Source of the DNA: Terrilactibacillus sp. S3-3
GTDB taxonomy: Bacteria; Bacillota; Bacilli; Bacillales; Sporolactobacillaceae
Assembly: GCA_030437565.1 (NCBI GenBank)
Contig: CP129291.1
Location: 186,001-250,000 of the forward strand
Length of the DNA: 64,000 bases
Reading direction: 5' to 3'
This document shows positions 44,475 through 54,785 of this stretch, one piece after another (the stretch's first letter is position 1; each line of letters starts with the position of its first letter). The position numbers and the translations under genes were made by a program. Under the pieces are notes generated by a model. The model made no database searches. It was not told the DNA's origin and saw only the letters and a list, made by a program, of their open reading frames with translations.

Positions 44475-44713
44475 GAAAGGCTCTATTTATTGTATCAGCC
44501 CTTATCATTTTTCTAAAAACGGAATTTCAAAAACAAAGTAAAAAAAAAATGGCCTATATATACTACAATTGTGTATATCACGACATGGATGCATTAAAAG
44601 AAAGGAAGGATCCGGTAGTAGATGTCCTTCCGATTTTTTATGCTTTAAGAAAGTATAAAATATTAGAGGAAAAAAGTATAAGCGCAACTAAGCCTCTGTC
44701 TGTGCCTAAAGGC

Positions 44714-44740
44714 TTGCCAATCGGCAAGTTTTCTTTATTC
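44714..44740. terminator. terminator of the two-component operon
   Basis: CTTGCCAATCGGCAAG hairpin with T/A-rich flanks just past the response-regulator stop. Confidence 0.55.
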
Positions 44741-44744
44741 TTTT

Positions 44745-45422
44745 TTACCAAACCCATTTATAGCCAATCCCCCATACCGTGATCAGATGGTCGTAAATCG
44801 GAAATCCTGCGTTTTTAAGTTTATCCCTTATGTTGCGAATGTGCGAATCGATCGTCCGGTCCTCGGTCTCAACTTGATAACCCCAGATAGAGGTCAATAA
44901 CTGTTCACGCGAAAAAACCTGGTTGGGGTGCTGCAAAAACAGGCCGAGCAGGGCGAATTCTTTTGGCGTCATATTAATAGGGTTATTGAGATAATCAACT
45001 TGAACAGAAACAGGATTCCATCTGAGACCGTTTTTTTTAAAAGGCTCGGGTTCATCAAGGCCTGAACGCCTTAAAACCGCTTCGATCCTGGCAAGCAGCT
45101 CTTTTTCATCAAAAGGCTTGGATATATAATCATCCGCACCAATTTTCAATCCTTTAATAACATCAACTTTTTCTGTACGTGCGGTTAACATAATAATCGG
45201 CACTTTACTTTGTTCACGTATTTTGCGGCAGACTTCCCAGCCATCCATTTCAGGCATCATGATATCCAGAAGAACGAGGTCGTATCTCTTTTTTTTTCAA
45301 TCTGATGGATAGCCTGAGATCCTGATGCGGCCTTCTCACAGGCGTATCCCGCCGGTTCCAAATAAAGCGCAAGCAGATCAAGCATTCTTTGTTCATCATC
45401 CACGAGCAGTAGTTTCTTCAAC
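44745..45422 (-). CDS. OmpR-family response regulator (frameshifted)
   Basis: Receiver domain with phosphoacceptor in LVLLDIMMPEMDGW, switch Thr in IIMLTARTEK and Lys in ISKPFDEKEL, then a C-terminal winged helix (MTPKEFALLGLFLQHPNQVF; DRTIDSHIRNIRDKL). TTG 45422 is the likely start (GGGGAG upstream, giving MKKLLLVDDEQ). One A/T-run break near 45290. About 225 residues. Begins 26 nt inside the 3' end of the kinase gene. Confidence 0.9.
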
Positions 45423-46790
45423 GATATCTCCCCTTCGAAACAAAATTTCTATTGTTGTTCCAATACCCTCTTGGCTGTAAGCCTGAATTTCCCAGCCGTG
45501 CGCCTCAACGATCTCTTTCACAATGGCAAGGCCCAGTCCTTTCCACCAAGTGCTCTTGTTCTTGATTTATCAACGCGGTAGAATTTTTCAAAAAAATATA
45601 ATGCAGATCGTCTTTCGGGATTCCTTTTCCGTTATCTTTTATTGTCAGTTTCCAGGTTCCTTGTTCGTTTTTTAGATTAAGATAGACGTGTGTATTTGCT
45701 TCGGAATATTTATAAGCATTATCTAAAAGGTTGATGATAATTTGTTCGAAACGAATGGGATCGGCAATAAGTTGAATACCGTTTTTACAATTTATAGTTA
45801 ATGTAATATTTTTATTTTGAAAGACCGGGTTTAATTTATGTTTGATTTGCTCCAGCATCGGGAGCATGGGAAACTGTTGTTTTTGGATTTGAAACGTATT
45901 ATTGTCCATCTTAGCCAGGTCGAAAAGATTTTTGATCATACCCGACAGCTTGTCAGCTTCTTCGTAAATAATATTCAAAAATATTGTTTGTTGTCGGCAT
46001 GGCTGTTTTTCCTGGCGATATCCGCATAGCCTTTTATGTAAGTCAGCGGTGTCCGAAGTTCATGGGAGATGGAAGCTAAAAATTCACTTCGTTCCTGGCG
46101 CAAATGGTTCCATTCACGGGCAAGTGTGCGAATCGAGTCCGCCAGCTGGCCAAGCTCATCCTTACTGAAAACGGGAATTTCAACAGATAGATCTCCTTTT
46201 GTAATTTTATTAGTGGCTTCTTTCATATTAATGAGCGGACGCGCCAAAATACGGGATAATAGAATCATGACAACCAAAGTAACAGCAAACGCCAATAACC
46301 CGGCAATCAAAAAGTGATGGTCCATTTCCGAAATAAGTTGCTGTACTTGCTTTGTGCTTTTGAACATATAGAGGTATCCGTTTTGGAAAGGACTGACCGA
46401 CGCGATATATTTTTTCGTCTTCCCAGCGGCCCTCTATAATTTTCCCTTTATGCGTCAAGTGTCCGAGCGGTTTGGCGATTATTCTACGCATGCCTTGATC
46501 AAGGGGCTGCGAAGAAACGATTGTTTTTCTTTTATTATATAATACAATCACAATCGTATCCGATTTTGATTCCATTAGTGCAACGTGGTGAATCGTATCC
46601 TTGTCGTGATATTGTTCCAAAACATCTCGGTGGCTGTTTCCTCTCATCAGGAGAGAATGAAATTCATCTTTTACACGTTCCTTTACAATATTTTGGTGTG
46701 TAGAAAAAAAATCACGAATCCTTCTAAGTTGATCGTGATAATAAAGAATATGAGGCCGATTTTAAAAGAGATATGATTCATAAATTTCAT
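45397..46790 (-). CDS. sensor histidine kinase (frameshifted)
   Basis: Two-helix membrane sensor. TM1 (KIGLIFFIITINL) near residue 10-25, a ~140-residue extracytoplasmic sensor, TM2 (FLIAGLLAFAVTLVVMILLS), HAMP, HisKA with phospho-His in SISHELRTPLTYIKGYADIA, and HATPase_c with NLLDNAYKYS, DNGKGIP and GTGLGLAIVKEIV. GGAGGTG precedes ATG 46790. At least five breaks (near 46690, 46380, 45975, 45590, 45535). About 464 residues. Kinase-first order and gene overlap indicate tight coupling; the signal is unknown. Confidence 0.88.
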
Positions 46791-47150
46791 AGGTTCACCT
46801 CCGTTTTTATTGGTGTCTTTTTGAGGTTAATTCGATTTGATGATGATTTTTAGTCGTGCATATGTTTATCCTCAATCTCTGCCAGGTGACTTTACTTTTT
46901 CTCTGACATCAGGTTGTTTTTTTTTTAATATTATACAGATTGTCCTAATAAGTTTTCCATCGGCTTACCTTTTCTGCTCGCCAAGTTAACAGTATAATGA
47001 TTATTTTTACCGTTTCTGAACACTTATTTTCACTTTTTTCTTTTTGGGTTAGTCAACATTTTGCTATTGGTTCATCCGGGGCGCGGAATGAATTCTAATC
47101 TAGTTGAAACATTAAATTAAGTTTGTCTTTCCTAGGCCAAAGTGAACCCA
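46791..47150. other. intergenic, T-rich
   Basis: Contains a run of T near 46918 and several promoter-like AT-rich blocks (e.g. CAGTATAATGATT near 46991). No gene recognised. Confidence 0.35.
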
Positions 47151-47250
47151 CTATAAAGTGAAACTTCAATCGGCGGGGGTTTTTCTTCCATCCTCCACTG
47201 ATTGTTAGCTGCGGCCTACAGGATGTGGCGCCTTTAGTCTGTGTTCCTAT
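47151..47250 (+). repeat. dispersed hairpin repeat, copy C
   Basis: GTGAAACTTCAATC, hairpin AATCGGCGGGGG/CCTCCACTGATT with loop TTCTTCCAT, then GTTAGCTGCGGCC and ACAGGATGTGG. Base changes within the stem keep pairing (G-U or compensated) relative to copies A and B, which suggests selection for RNA or single-strand DNA structure. Confidence 0.65.
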
Positions 47251-47271
47251 TTAAGGTGGAGGGCGAATACA

Positions 47272-47909
47272 GTGAGTGAAAACAATGAGCGGATAAAAAA
47301 GAAATACAACCGGATTTCAAAAATCTATGATGCAATGGATCGAATGATTAAAAATAAGTGGAGGGAGGAGCTCCTTAAGTCTGTCAGGGGAACAGTATTG
47401 GAGGTAGGGGTAGGTACAGGAGCGAATCTGGAATATTATCCAAACAATATTGATTTAATCGGCATCGATTTCAGCCCCGGCATGCTGAAGTATGCGAAGA
47501 AAAAAGCAGCCGGCCTTTCTGTACGTTCTGTCCATTAAAAAAAGAAATGGATGTGCAGCAATTGGCCTTTCCCGATAATCTATTCGATTACGTCGTCTCA
47601 ACCTGTGTGTATTGTTCCGTGCCTGATCCTGTTAAAGGCATGGGGGAAATGAGGAGGGTATGCAAGCCAAACGGCAAGATTCTTTTTCTTGAGCATATGA
47701 GAAGCGAAAATGCCGTTGTTGGAAGGTTTATGGATATATTAAATCCATTGACTGTTTCTTTATGGGGGGCCAATATTAATCGCCGGACTGTAGAAAATAT
47801 TTTAAAAGCCGGGCTGAGGATAGAGGAAAAAAAATATTTAGCCGGCACTATTGTTAGAATGCTGGTTACAAATCCAAACAAGCCTGAACAAAACGTTCTA
47901 AGAAAGTGA
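47272..47909 (+). CDS. class I SAM-dependent methyltransferase (frameshifted)
   Basis: UbiE/COQ5-type small methyltransferase of about 212 residues. Motif I is VLEVGVGTGANLEYYP near residue 41-56, the acidic residue of motif II in LIGIDFSPGML and a post-I FPDNLFDYVVSTCVYCSVPDP. Break near 47520 (KAAGLS | ...EMDVQQLAFPDN). GTG start with AAGGTGGAGGG upstream. Substrate unknown. Confidence 0.8.
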
Positions 47910-48027
47910 TACACGAGTATCCGGCTTGGAGGCTATCTCATAAGTTTTTTTTCGATAATCGGGCTCTAATTGTTGGATTCATCGAAACCATTGGATTTTG
48001 GGCGGGTGGCTAATTTATTCTTGCAAT

Positions 48028-48102
48028 TTAGGTTATAATTATATAAACAAACAAGGAATCAATTCCTAATAACAGCACCCAAATCAAAATTCCAATACTC
48101 AC
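48028..48102 (-). CDS. candidate micro-protein, single membrane helix
   Basis: Twenty-four residues (MSIGILIWVLLLGIDSLFV then YIIIT) from GTG 48102, with GGGAGGA 8 nt upstream. It would span the membrane once. It lies 35 nt downstream of the MntP/YtaF-like gene on the same strand. Real only if translated; no family known to me. Confidence 0.35.
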   Translation of the reverse strand: MSIGILIWVLLLGIDSLFVYIIIT

Positions 48103-48136
48103 GGACATTTCCTCCCTATTGTCATCATCGCCCGTT

Positions 48137-48705
48137 TCAACCAATGACCTGGCGAATTCCGACTAGGATGAGTAGGAGTCCAGCGGCGAAAGACGAATAT
48201 TTACCAAGCAGCCGTGCAATCACACCAATCCCTACGATATTTCCGAGCCAAATCATAAGGTATCCCCAGACAGAAATACTCAAGGCGGTTATCCATACCG
48301 TAGATGCATTAGAGACAGTCACTCCAAATCCGACTGCCACATTCGTAAATGACAATGCGAAGCCCAGAATGATTCCTTGTTTCCAGTCTAGTTTCTGGAT
48401 ACACATTTTGTTTCTGATTACGATTAATTCGAGGATGCAGGTATTTGGAATACCAGAAGAAAAGTCCGATGCACACAAGGACAATCCCCCCCGCCCAAGA
48501 AGCTTCAGCGAACGTAATATAATGAGAGATCACATTACCATGCGCCTAGAAGGGCGGTACAAAAACCAATAGCGTTAACAATTGCATTCACCCAGTAAGG
48601 AAACTTAATTTTACCACTTCCGTAAGCGATACCTATACCACAGTTGTCCAAATTCGAACCAATCCCAATCAAATTTGCTGTAATAAACACACTTAACCAG
48701 ACCAT
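48137..48705 (-). CDS. MntP/YtaF-family (DUF204-like) membrane protein (frameshifted)
   Basis: About 189 residues, six helices in two similar halves. Acidic/Asn motif SNLDNCGIGIAYG in helix 1 and the paired ILGFALSFTNVAVGFG in helix 4 match the two-repeat layout of manganese exporters and the sporulation protein YtaF. GAAAGG precedes ATG 48705. Breaks near 48540, 48400 and others. Transport of Mn2+ is only inferred from family. Confidence 0.7.
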
Positions 48706-49110
48706 TCCTTTCAGCTCCGATAAATTTGTTTTCCGAATAGAGGGACAAAGGAACCACAGGTTAGCGGTTTAGGATTCTAAATTTTTCCGATTTAGAAATT
48801 CCTCACTTGATAGAATTTCCCTACGCCTCCGCCTTTCGGTCTCTATCATGATATGGAGGCTAGGAGTCTTGTGAGTGGACAAATAATCTAATCCATTCGC
48901 CAATTTTGTATTGTACCGGCTCAGAAGTTGCCTTTTCAGTGGCATGAGTCTCACATCGAATATTTAAGTAACGTTAAGCTCATGCTTCCCCTGGAAACCG
49001 CGAGTGAACGCTAATTCGCAATCCATACAATACATTTCAACATGTTAAAGTACATGCAAATGCCGTGTTAAAAAGTCAAAGAATTGATCCTATAGTTACT
49101 ATAGGGCTTA
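48706..49110. other. region between YtaF-like gene and IS256 copy 3
   Basis: A reverse frame at 48769-48945 (MPLKRQLLSRYNTKLANGL...) is open for 58 codons with only a weak ribosome site; I do not recognise it. The palindrome CTATAGTTACTATAG lies at about 49091-49105, near the IS target site. Confidence 0.3.
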
Positions 49111-49118
49111 TGATTTTT

Positions 49119-50625
49119 GGTCAAGTCTTTTTTTTTATGTGTAAATTCACCTTAGCTAAGATAGAGTGATTATCCTGGATAAAGAGTTGTTACGTTACTC
49201 GAACGATCAGGTGATTTTGGCTGTTTGGCCCTCCATTCAAAATAGTCTTCCATTTTCAGATAGTGGCGTCCTTCTATCCATTTTTCGTCCTTCTCCATGA
49301 GAACAGAGCCCATCAGACGAATCACAGATTGGCGGTTAGGGAAAATACGGATAACCCGTTCCCGACGGCGAAATTCCTCATTGAGCCGTTCCATCCCGTT
49401 AGTTGTCCGGAGGCGACGTCGATAGGGTTCTGGTAGAGGAAGCACCGCCGTCACGTCATCAAAGGCATCCTCCACAAGCTCCGTCACTTTTGGTGCTTTG
49501 TCCTGATAATCCTTTAGAAAAGCATTAAGCAAGGTTGAGCGACTTCCAGATTCGGCGCATAGAGAATCGCCTTCACTTGTTCGGTTCCTTCGCTTTTGAG
49601 AGCTTTTGGCAACCGATCATGGACATTGCGCAGGAAGTGAGCCTGACACCGCTGCCAAGTAGCCCCTTGAAACGCTTTTTGAACCGCACTCACGAGACCG
49701 CCGTGGTCATCGCTGATCACCATGTCAACGCCTTTTAGACCGCGTGATTTCAGCCAGTCAAAATAATTTTTCCAGGCGTCGGTGCTTTCGCTGTCATCGA
49801 TTTTCAGACCTAGAATCGTTCGGTATCCTTTGTCGTTGATACCGTAGCTGATCAGCACGCCACAGGAGCGGACACGCCCGTTTTCTCGTACCTTCGTATA
49901 AACCGCATCAACGAATAGGAACGGATAGTTGCCCCTCAAAGGACGGTTATTCCAGCCTTTAACCACTGGATCCAGCTGCCCGCAAAGATCCGATACAGTC
50001 GTTTTCGAAAAGTCTGTGCCACAAAGCTCTTCTTCAGTAATTTGACTTACGCGACGTGTGGAGACGCCGTTAATAACCATCTCCATTAGGGATAGAACCA
50101 GCGCCTGCTCACTGCGCTGGTAACGCTTAAAGAGATCAGTAGAAAAATGGCCATTACGCAGGCGGGGAACATTGAGTGAAAGAGTACCCACGCGCGTCTT
50201 GAGTTGACGGGGATACGAGCCGTTACGGTAGTCCGTCCGTGCCTCACTGCGTTCGTACTTTTCGGCGCTCACCTGCTCGCCGGCCTGTGCTTTTAAAACT
50301 TGATTTAAAATCGTCTCCAAAAGGATATTCATGCCCGATTCTTTAGAATTACCAAGAAATAATTGATGCAAAAGTTGCTCATCTAGAGTAATCTGTAATT
50401 GAGTCATCCCGAAATCTCTCCTTTAGAATTGGTTTGGTTAACTCTATTCTAACTAAGATGACGGGCTCTGGCTCATTTTCTATGAAAAAAATGAAAGAGA
50501 CGAGTAAATAAAATCCTGCTGTTTTTCTGGAGGGGGCGGCCAGCCCCCTCCAGAAAAACAGAAACCCGGTCTAACATTTTCTCATATTCAGATAACCCTT
50601 TTTACACAATTATACTGGCTCAACT
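49119..50625 (-). mobile_element. IS256-family insertion sequence, copy 3
   Basis: Inverted copy, 1507 bp, flanked by an 8-bp duplication TGATTTTT (49111-49118 and 50626-50633). Intact ends. No recognised gene is broken by it. Confidence 0.95.
49170..50407 (-). pseudogene. IS256-family transposase, copy 3
   Basis: Same protein as the other copies, with a private break near 49535 (LEVA | RTLLNAF) and three extra bases giving one additional Glu near 50033 (TEEELCGTD instead of TEELCGTD). The first 290 codons are continuous here. Confidence 0.92.
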
Positions 50626-50753
50626 TGATTTTTCCCCCTCACTTTAAATTTAACATTAATTTTAACACGAACTTAAGAAATTAACATATCAAATATTCTT
50701 GAACTAAAGGGGTGCTTTACTTCACTATAGGCTCTTCGTCATTTTCTGCGGCG

Positions 50754-51453
50754 CTAGCACAACTCTGTCGATGGATAGCCCATTCTATATTGAATGTTTT
50801 TTTTATCATTATCATAATTTGGCGATGTACGAGAGTGTGTTAATACGCGGCCTAATACTTTTTCAGTAAAAGGCATAAAGTAATGAAGTATTGGCCCCCC
50901 TAAACAAACGGTTAATAAAGTTCCCACACCAATGGGTCCATTAAAAAACATTGCCAGTATCAAGAATACGAGGTAAATGAATGTTCTCGAAACAAATATA
51001 TTTGTTCTCGTTAATTCTTGTATGATTAATGTTAATCGATCAACTGGAATCGGCGCAAAATTTGTATGTAAATATGTTGCAGTTCCTAATCCTATAACAA
51101 CTAAGCCGATTCCAAAACAAACAACTTTGCCGTACCATGGTTCAGGTGTTATCAAATTATGCAATAAAAAAAAGCCACATATCAATACCAATACCTGTTA
51201 TAAAGGCTGTTAACAACCCCAAAACTTCTGGCCTTTGTCTTTTTAAAAATGAATTACAACCTATCAATATTAAAGCGATTATGATTTCCCAACTTCCCAC
51301 AGTAAGCCCCACATTTATGGACAGTCCTACCAAAAGTGCATCAAATGGTGAAGTGCCAAGGTCTGATTGTATAGTGAAAGAAATACCAAGAGTTAACATT
51401 AAAATGCCTAATACATAAAAAACATATTTCACTTTACTCGACCTCTTTATCAT
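50754..51453 (-). CDS. YczE/YyaS/YitT-family membrane protein (frameshifted)
   Basis: About 233 residues with five helices (YVFYVLGILMLTLGISFTIQ; DLGTSPFDALLVGLSI; EVLGLLTAFITGIGIDMW; VVCFGIGLVVIGLGTATY). DLGTSPFD and NFAPIPVDRL are typical of the family. A break near 51163 joins the parts. Divergent from a MarR regulator with palindromic operators between them. Function unknown; YczE is linked to surfactin/bacillaene production in B. subtilis. Confidence 0.8.
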
Positions 51454-51460
51454 TATTTTT

Positions 51461-51476
51461 TGTTGCATTTGCAACA
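51461..51476. promoter_or_regulatory. MarR operator 1
   Basis: TGTTGCATTTGCAACA, a perfect 16-bp palindrome directly upstream of the YczE-like gene. Confidence 0.7.
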
Positions 51477-51508
51477 AAGTTAAGTTAAACTTAATATACA
51501 CATTTTTT

Positions 51509-51522
51509 ATTGCATTTGCAAC
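51509..51522. promoter_or_regulatory. MarR operator 2
   Basis: TTGCATTTGCAA core, identical to operator 1, about 48 bp away (not quite integral turns) and 25 bp before marR. Confidence 0.7.
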
Positions 51523-51546
51523 AAAAATACCTCTGTTAAGGAGTTA

Positions 51547-52002
51547 ATGATGAAGGAAATTCTTCGTGAAATTGGAATGATAGCAAGGGCATTAGATTCG
51601 ATAAGCAATATAGAATTTAGAGAATATGACCTTACAAAAGGGCAGTATTTGTATCTTGTCAGAATATTTGAAAACCCAGGAATCATTCAAGAAAAGTTAG
51701 CTGAAATGATTAAAGTAGACCGAACAACAGCAGCTCGTGCGATAAAAAAACTTGAAATGAATGGCTTTATTGAAAAGAAAGATGACGAACATAACAAGAA
51801 AAAAAAAAAAATCTTTCCAACAGAAAAAGGAAAAAATGTTTATCCTTTTATAAAAAGAGAAAATGATTATTCGAATAGTGTCGCATTAGCGGGATTTTCC
51901 GAAAGAGAAGCCGAAACCATTTTCAATCTTCTTCAAAGAGTTAGAAAAAATATAGAAATTGACTGGGAATTTGTAAAAAAGGGAAACAAGAGAAATTATT
52001 GA
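51547..52002 (+). CDS. MarR-family transcriptional regulator
   Basis: 151-residue winged-helix regulator, uninterrupted. Recognition helix and wing around EKLAEMIKVDRTTAARAIKKLEMNGFIEKKDDEHNKKKK (read in parts). AAGGAG precedes tandem ATGs 51547/51550. It probably represses itself, the divergent YczE-like gene and the downstream GNAT gene through the three TTGCA/TGCAA palindromes. Confidence 0.9.
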   Translation: MMKEILREIGMIARALDSISNIEFREYDLTKGQYLYLVRIFENPGIIQEKLAEMIKVDRTTAARAIKKLEMNGFIEKKDDEHNKKKKKIFPTEKGKNVYPFIKRENDYSNSVALAGFSEREAETIFNLLQRVRKNIEIDWEFVKKGNKRNY

Positions 52003-52043
52003 TTATATAAAGCAGTTATATAGGGATTTGTGATCCAATCAAA

Positions 52044-52065
52044 TATTGTTGCATCTACAACAATA
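52044..52065. promoter_or_regulatory. MarR operator 3
   Basis: TATTGTTGCATCTACAACAATA, shown here in full as two half-sites TTGTTGCA and TACAACAA, 77 bp upstream of the first GNAT gene; same half-sites as operators 1 and 2. Confidence 0.65.
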
Positions 52066-52141
52066 TGATTTTATACCGTTGAAATTTAATCACTTAATCA
52101 TGGCTCGGGTAAATAAATAAATCTAGAAAGGGCTGAAGATA

Positions 52142-52558
52142 ATGGAGGCAATAAGAATAACTGAAGATAATGATTTGAAAAAAGCATTTCATATTAAAAA
52201 AAAAGTGTTTGTTGAGGAACAAGGGGTACCATTAGAAGACGAATTTGATGAATTTGACAGACTTAAAGGGGAATGTGAACACATATTAGTCTATTACAAT
52301 GACCATCCAGTAGGAACTGGCAGATTAAGAGTTGTCGATAACTTTGGTAAGTTAGAGAGAATTTGTATATTAGAGCCCTATCGCAAATTGGGTATTGGAA
52401 AAATTATTATTAGAGCTTTGGAAGAAATTGCAGAAGAAAAAGGAGTATCACAAGTTAAATTGCACGGTCAAACACAGGCAGAGGGTTTTTATAAAAAACT
52501 GGGCTATCATACTTCTTCCAATATGTTTATGGAAGATGGAATTCCACATATTTTTTAA
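52142..52558 (+). CDS. GNAT acetyltransferase, YjcF-like
   Basis: About 138 residues. Characteristic parts are VFVEEQGVPLEDEFDEFD near residue 22-39, the acetyl-CoA loop RKLGIGKIIIRAL near 83-95, and QTQAEGFYKKLGYH, as in B. subtilis YjcF. A possible T/A-run break at the extreme C-terminus (near 52552) would add a short tail. GAAAGGGCTGAAG precedes ATG. Under MarR operator 3. Substrate unknown. Confidence 0.85.
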   Translation: MEAIRITEDNDLKKAFHIKKKVFVEEQGVPLEDEFDEFDRLKGECEHILVYYNDHPVGTGRLRVVDNFGKLERICILEPYRKLGIGKIIIRALEEIAEEKGVSQVKLHGQTQAEGFYKKLGYHTSSNMFMEDGIPHIF

Positions 52559-52589
52559 TGGTAAAGAAATGTGCTGCAAACAACTGAAA

Positions 52590-52756
52590 AAAAGACAAAG
52601 AATATTACAAGAAAACAAAAACCCTTTCTAAAAAAAGGGGAAAGTGTATTTCCTCTTATAAATAGAGAAAATGATTATTCGAATAATGTCGCATTAGCGG
52701 GATTTTCCGAAAGAGAAGCGGGAACTGTTTTCAATCTTCTTCAAAGAAATGTGTAA
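52590..52756 (+). pseudogene. partial duplicate of the marR 3' end
   Basis: Encodes PLINRENDYSNNVALAGFSE and REAGTVFNLLQR, nearly the same as residues 100-135 of the MarR protein at 51547. DNA identity covers about 51790-52016. It lies between the two GNAT genes as if a MarR-GNAT unit had been duplicated and then decayed. Confidence 0.75.
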
Positions 52757-52800
52757 AAAAGGAAATTTATTGATTTTATATAAAGGAGCGACATATTTAA

Positions 52801-53316
<516 letters not shown>

Positions 53317-53369
53317 CTTTTTTTGAGAGGTGGGGAATTTTAAATGACTACATGGGATTTTTCAGTTGA

Positions 53370-53745
53370 CAAATACAGGCAGCTTCTCTTCGGATTGTGA
53401 AATCTGATTGACCCTCTTCGTTGTGTACGACTGAATCGGATGTTTCTTTGATTTAAAACGCGGGGTTTTTTTTTTGTAGTATCGGCGATAGGCATCCGCC
53501 AAGTTTTCAACAGATTTTTGCAAGGCGATACTGTCCACTTCTTATAAAAAAAGCAGAGTGGCTCTTGAGTTCAGGAAGGGCTTTTACTGTTGTATATTTG
53601 TTGAGGCGTTCACCTTACCAAGAGTTAGCTGGAATCTGGCCATTTTGATACATTTCTTCGACAATCTGCTATTAGGCATCTTTTTCTTTCTGCTTACCCA
53701 GAAAGAAATTAAACACAAATCGGGAACAGCCGATGGTTTTGTTGA
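53370..53745 (-). pseudogene. tnpB: degenerate TnpB fragment
   Basis: Reverse strand matches tnpB at about 32970-33330 (for example CCGATTCAGTCGTACACAAC and TTCTGGGTAAGCAGAAAGAA), with many substitutions and indels. It covers about the first third of the protein and lacks all RuvC motifs. It sits where the paiB 5' end should be. Confidence 0.8.
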
Positions 53746-54191
53746 ACGTCCGAACGAACAATGGAAGGATGCTGAAAACCAGCAAGTTCTTGTGATTTTT
53801 CAAGGCCCTCACTGTTATATTTCACCTACTTGGTATGAAAAACAACTCAGGCAGTACCTACTTGGAATTATGTGTCTATCCATTTATATGGAAAGCTGGA
53901 GATTATTGAAGATAGAAAAGTAATATTTGACTCGTTAAATGGCTTGGTAAATAAATATGAAAGCCCTGATAGTCCATACCATTTAAATGATGTAGAACCC
54001 GGTTTAATCGAAGGAATGAGTAAAGCAATTGTAGCTTTCAGGATAAAATCATAAAATTGAAGCGAAAAGCTAAATTAAGTCAAAATCATCCTGTGAAACG
54101 ACAAGAGTTAATTGTGAAGCATTTGGAAAATACCTCAATACAAGATAACATACAAGTGGCCCCTTTTATGAAGAAAAATCTGCAAAAATAA
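53746..54191 (+). pseudogene. paiB: PaiB C-terminal part (5' truncated)
   Basis: FMN-binding split-barrel regulator. The kept part reads [20 protein letters not shown], then [23 protein letters not shown] and GLIEGMSKAIVAFRI, ending NLQK; a base shift near 53845 is needed. About 148 codons remain of about 207; the first ~60 codons are replaced by the TnpB remnant. Regulatory function is probably lost. Confidence 0.82.
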
Positions 54192-54221
54192 AAGTTATTC
54201 GACTTTGTCTTGTTCAACTAA

Positions 54222-54605
54222 CGGATGCGTTAGTTGAAGATAATTAATGTATAGAACTATTAGATAGGGCTGCTTCATGAAAGTAAGTTGGAGGTGACCT
54301 GAATGAAATGGGAAGATGTATGCCAAGGCTCCCTGACCAATGGGTATTGATTGAGGCGATCCAAGCTTATACGAATGAAGAAAGTGAACGGATATTAGAA
54401 GAAGTTGCTCCTTTGAAAAAGTTTTCTAATTCTTCAGAAGCAATGAGAGCATATCAAGAACTTCATCGCGAAAATCGTTCCCGGGAGCTATATGTTCTTC
54501 ATACCGGACGAAAAAAACCTAATATTATTGAGAAAAAGTGGGAGGTGTGAGACGGTTGTGAAGAAGTTATTAATAGAAGACGGGTTACTGCTACTAGATA
54601 TAGAG
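54222..54605 (+). repeat. ~340-bp direct repeat, left copy
   Basis: From TAATGTATAG through ATTAGATAGGGCT to the start of the protease-like ORF, this repeats 59982-60352 with scattered substitutions and one short indel. The pair brackets 5.4 kb carrying usp, pepC, arsB and a MATE gene. Confidence 0.8.
54308..54550 (+). CDS. small helical protein partner of a protease-like ORF, copy 1
   Basis: About 80 residues, PDQWVLIEAIQAYTNEESE, ILEEVAPLKKF and ELYVLHTGRKKPNI being the core. The strong GGAGGTGACC fits an ATG at 54303 (MKWEDVCQ), the usual start of this family, but that frame stops after 15 codons; the ATG at 54308 gives the long frame. The same frame relation is present in copy 2. No biochemical function known to me. 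Confidence 0.6.
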   Translation: MGRCMPRLPDQWVLIEAIQAYTNEESERILEEVAPLKKFSNSSEAMRAYQELHRENRSRELYVLHTGRKKPNIIEKKWEV

Positions 54606-54644
54606 GTAAATTATAAAAACGCCTACCTTAAAAAAATATTATAG
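54558..54644 (+). pseudogene. retropepsin-like aspartyl protease, N-terminal remnant 1
   Basis: Twenty-eight codons (MKKLLIEDGLLLLDIEVNYK...) resembling the start of small retroviral-type aspartyl proteases that commonly follow the preceding gene; the DTGA active site is missing. A GCCTACCTTAAA/TTTAAGGTAGAC terminator follows at about 54620-54665. Confidence 0.4.
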
Positions 54645-54785
54645 AAGAGAAACTTTAAGGTAGACGTCATCAACTGTATTTACAGTATTTAAAACGTCAT
54701 CGCTTATAATTGAATTGTAACCATTCACTTATCACCCACGGTAAAAGCAATTTTGAACATCATCGATTCAAAAAATCCAGGATAC

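Noticed and set aside
53558-53923. Plus-strand open frame of 121 codons across the TnpB remnant
   Set aside because: It is the antisense of a degenerate tnpB fused to an out-of-frame part of paiB, not a gene.
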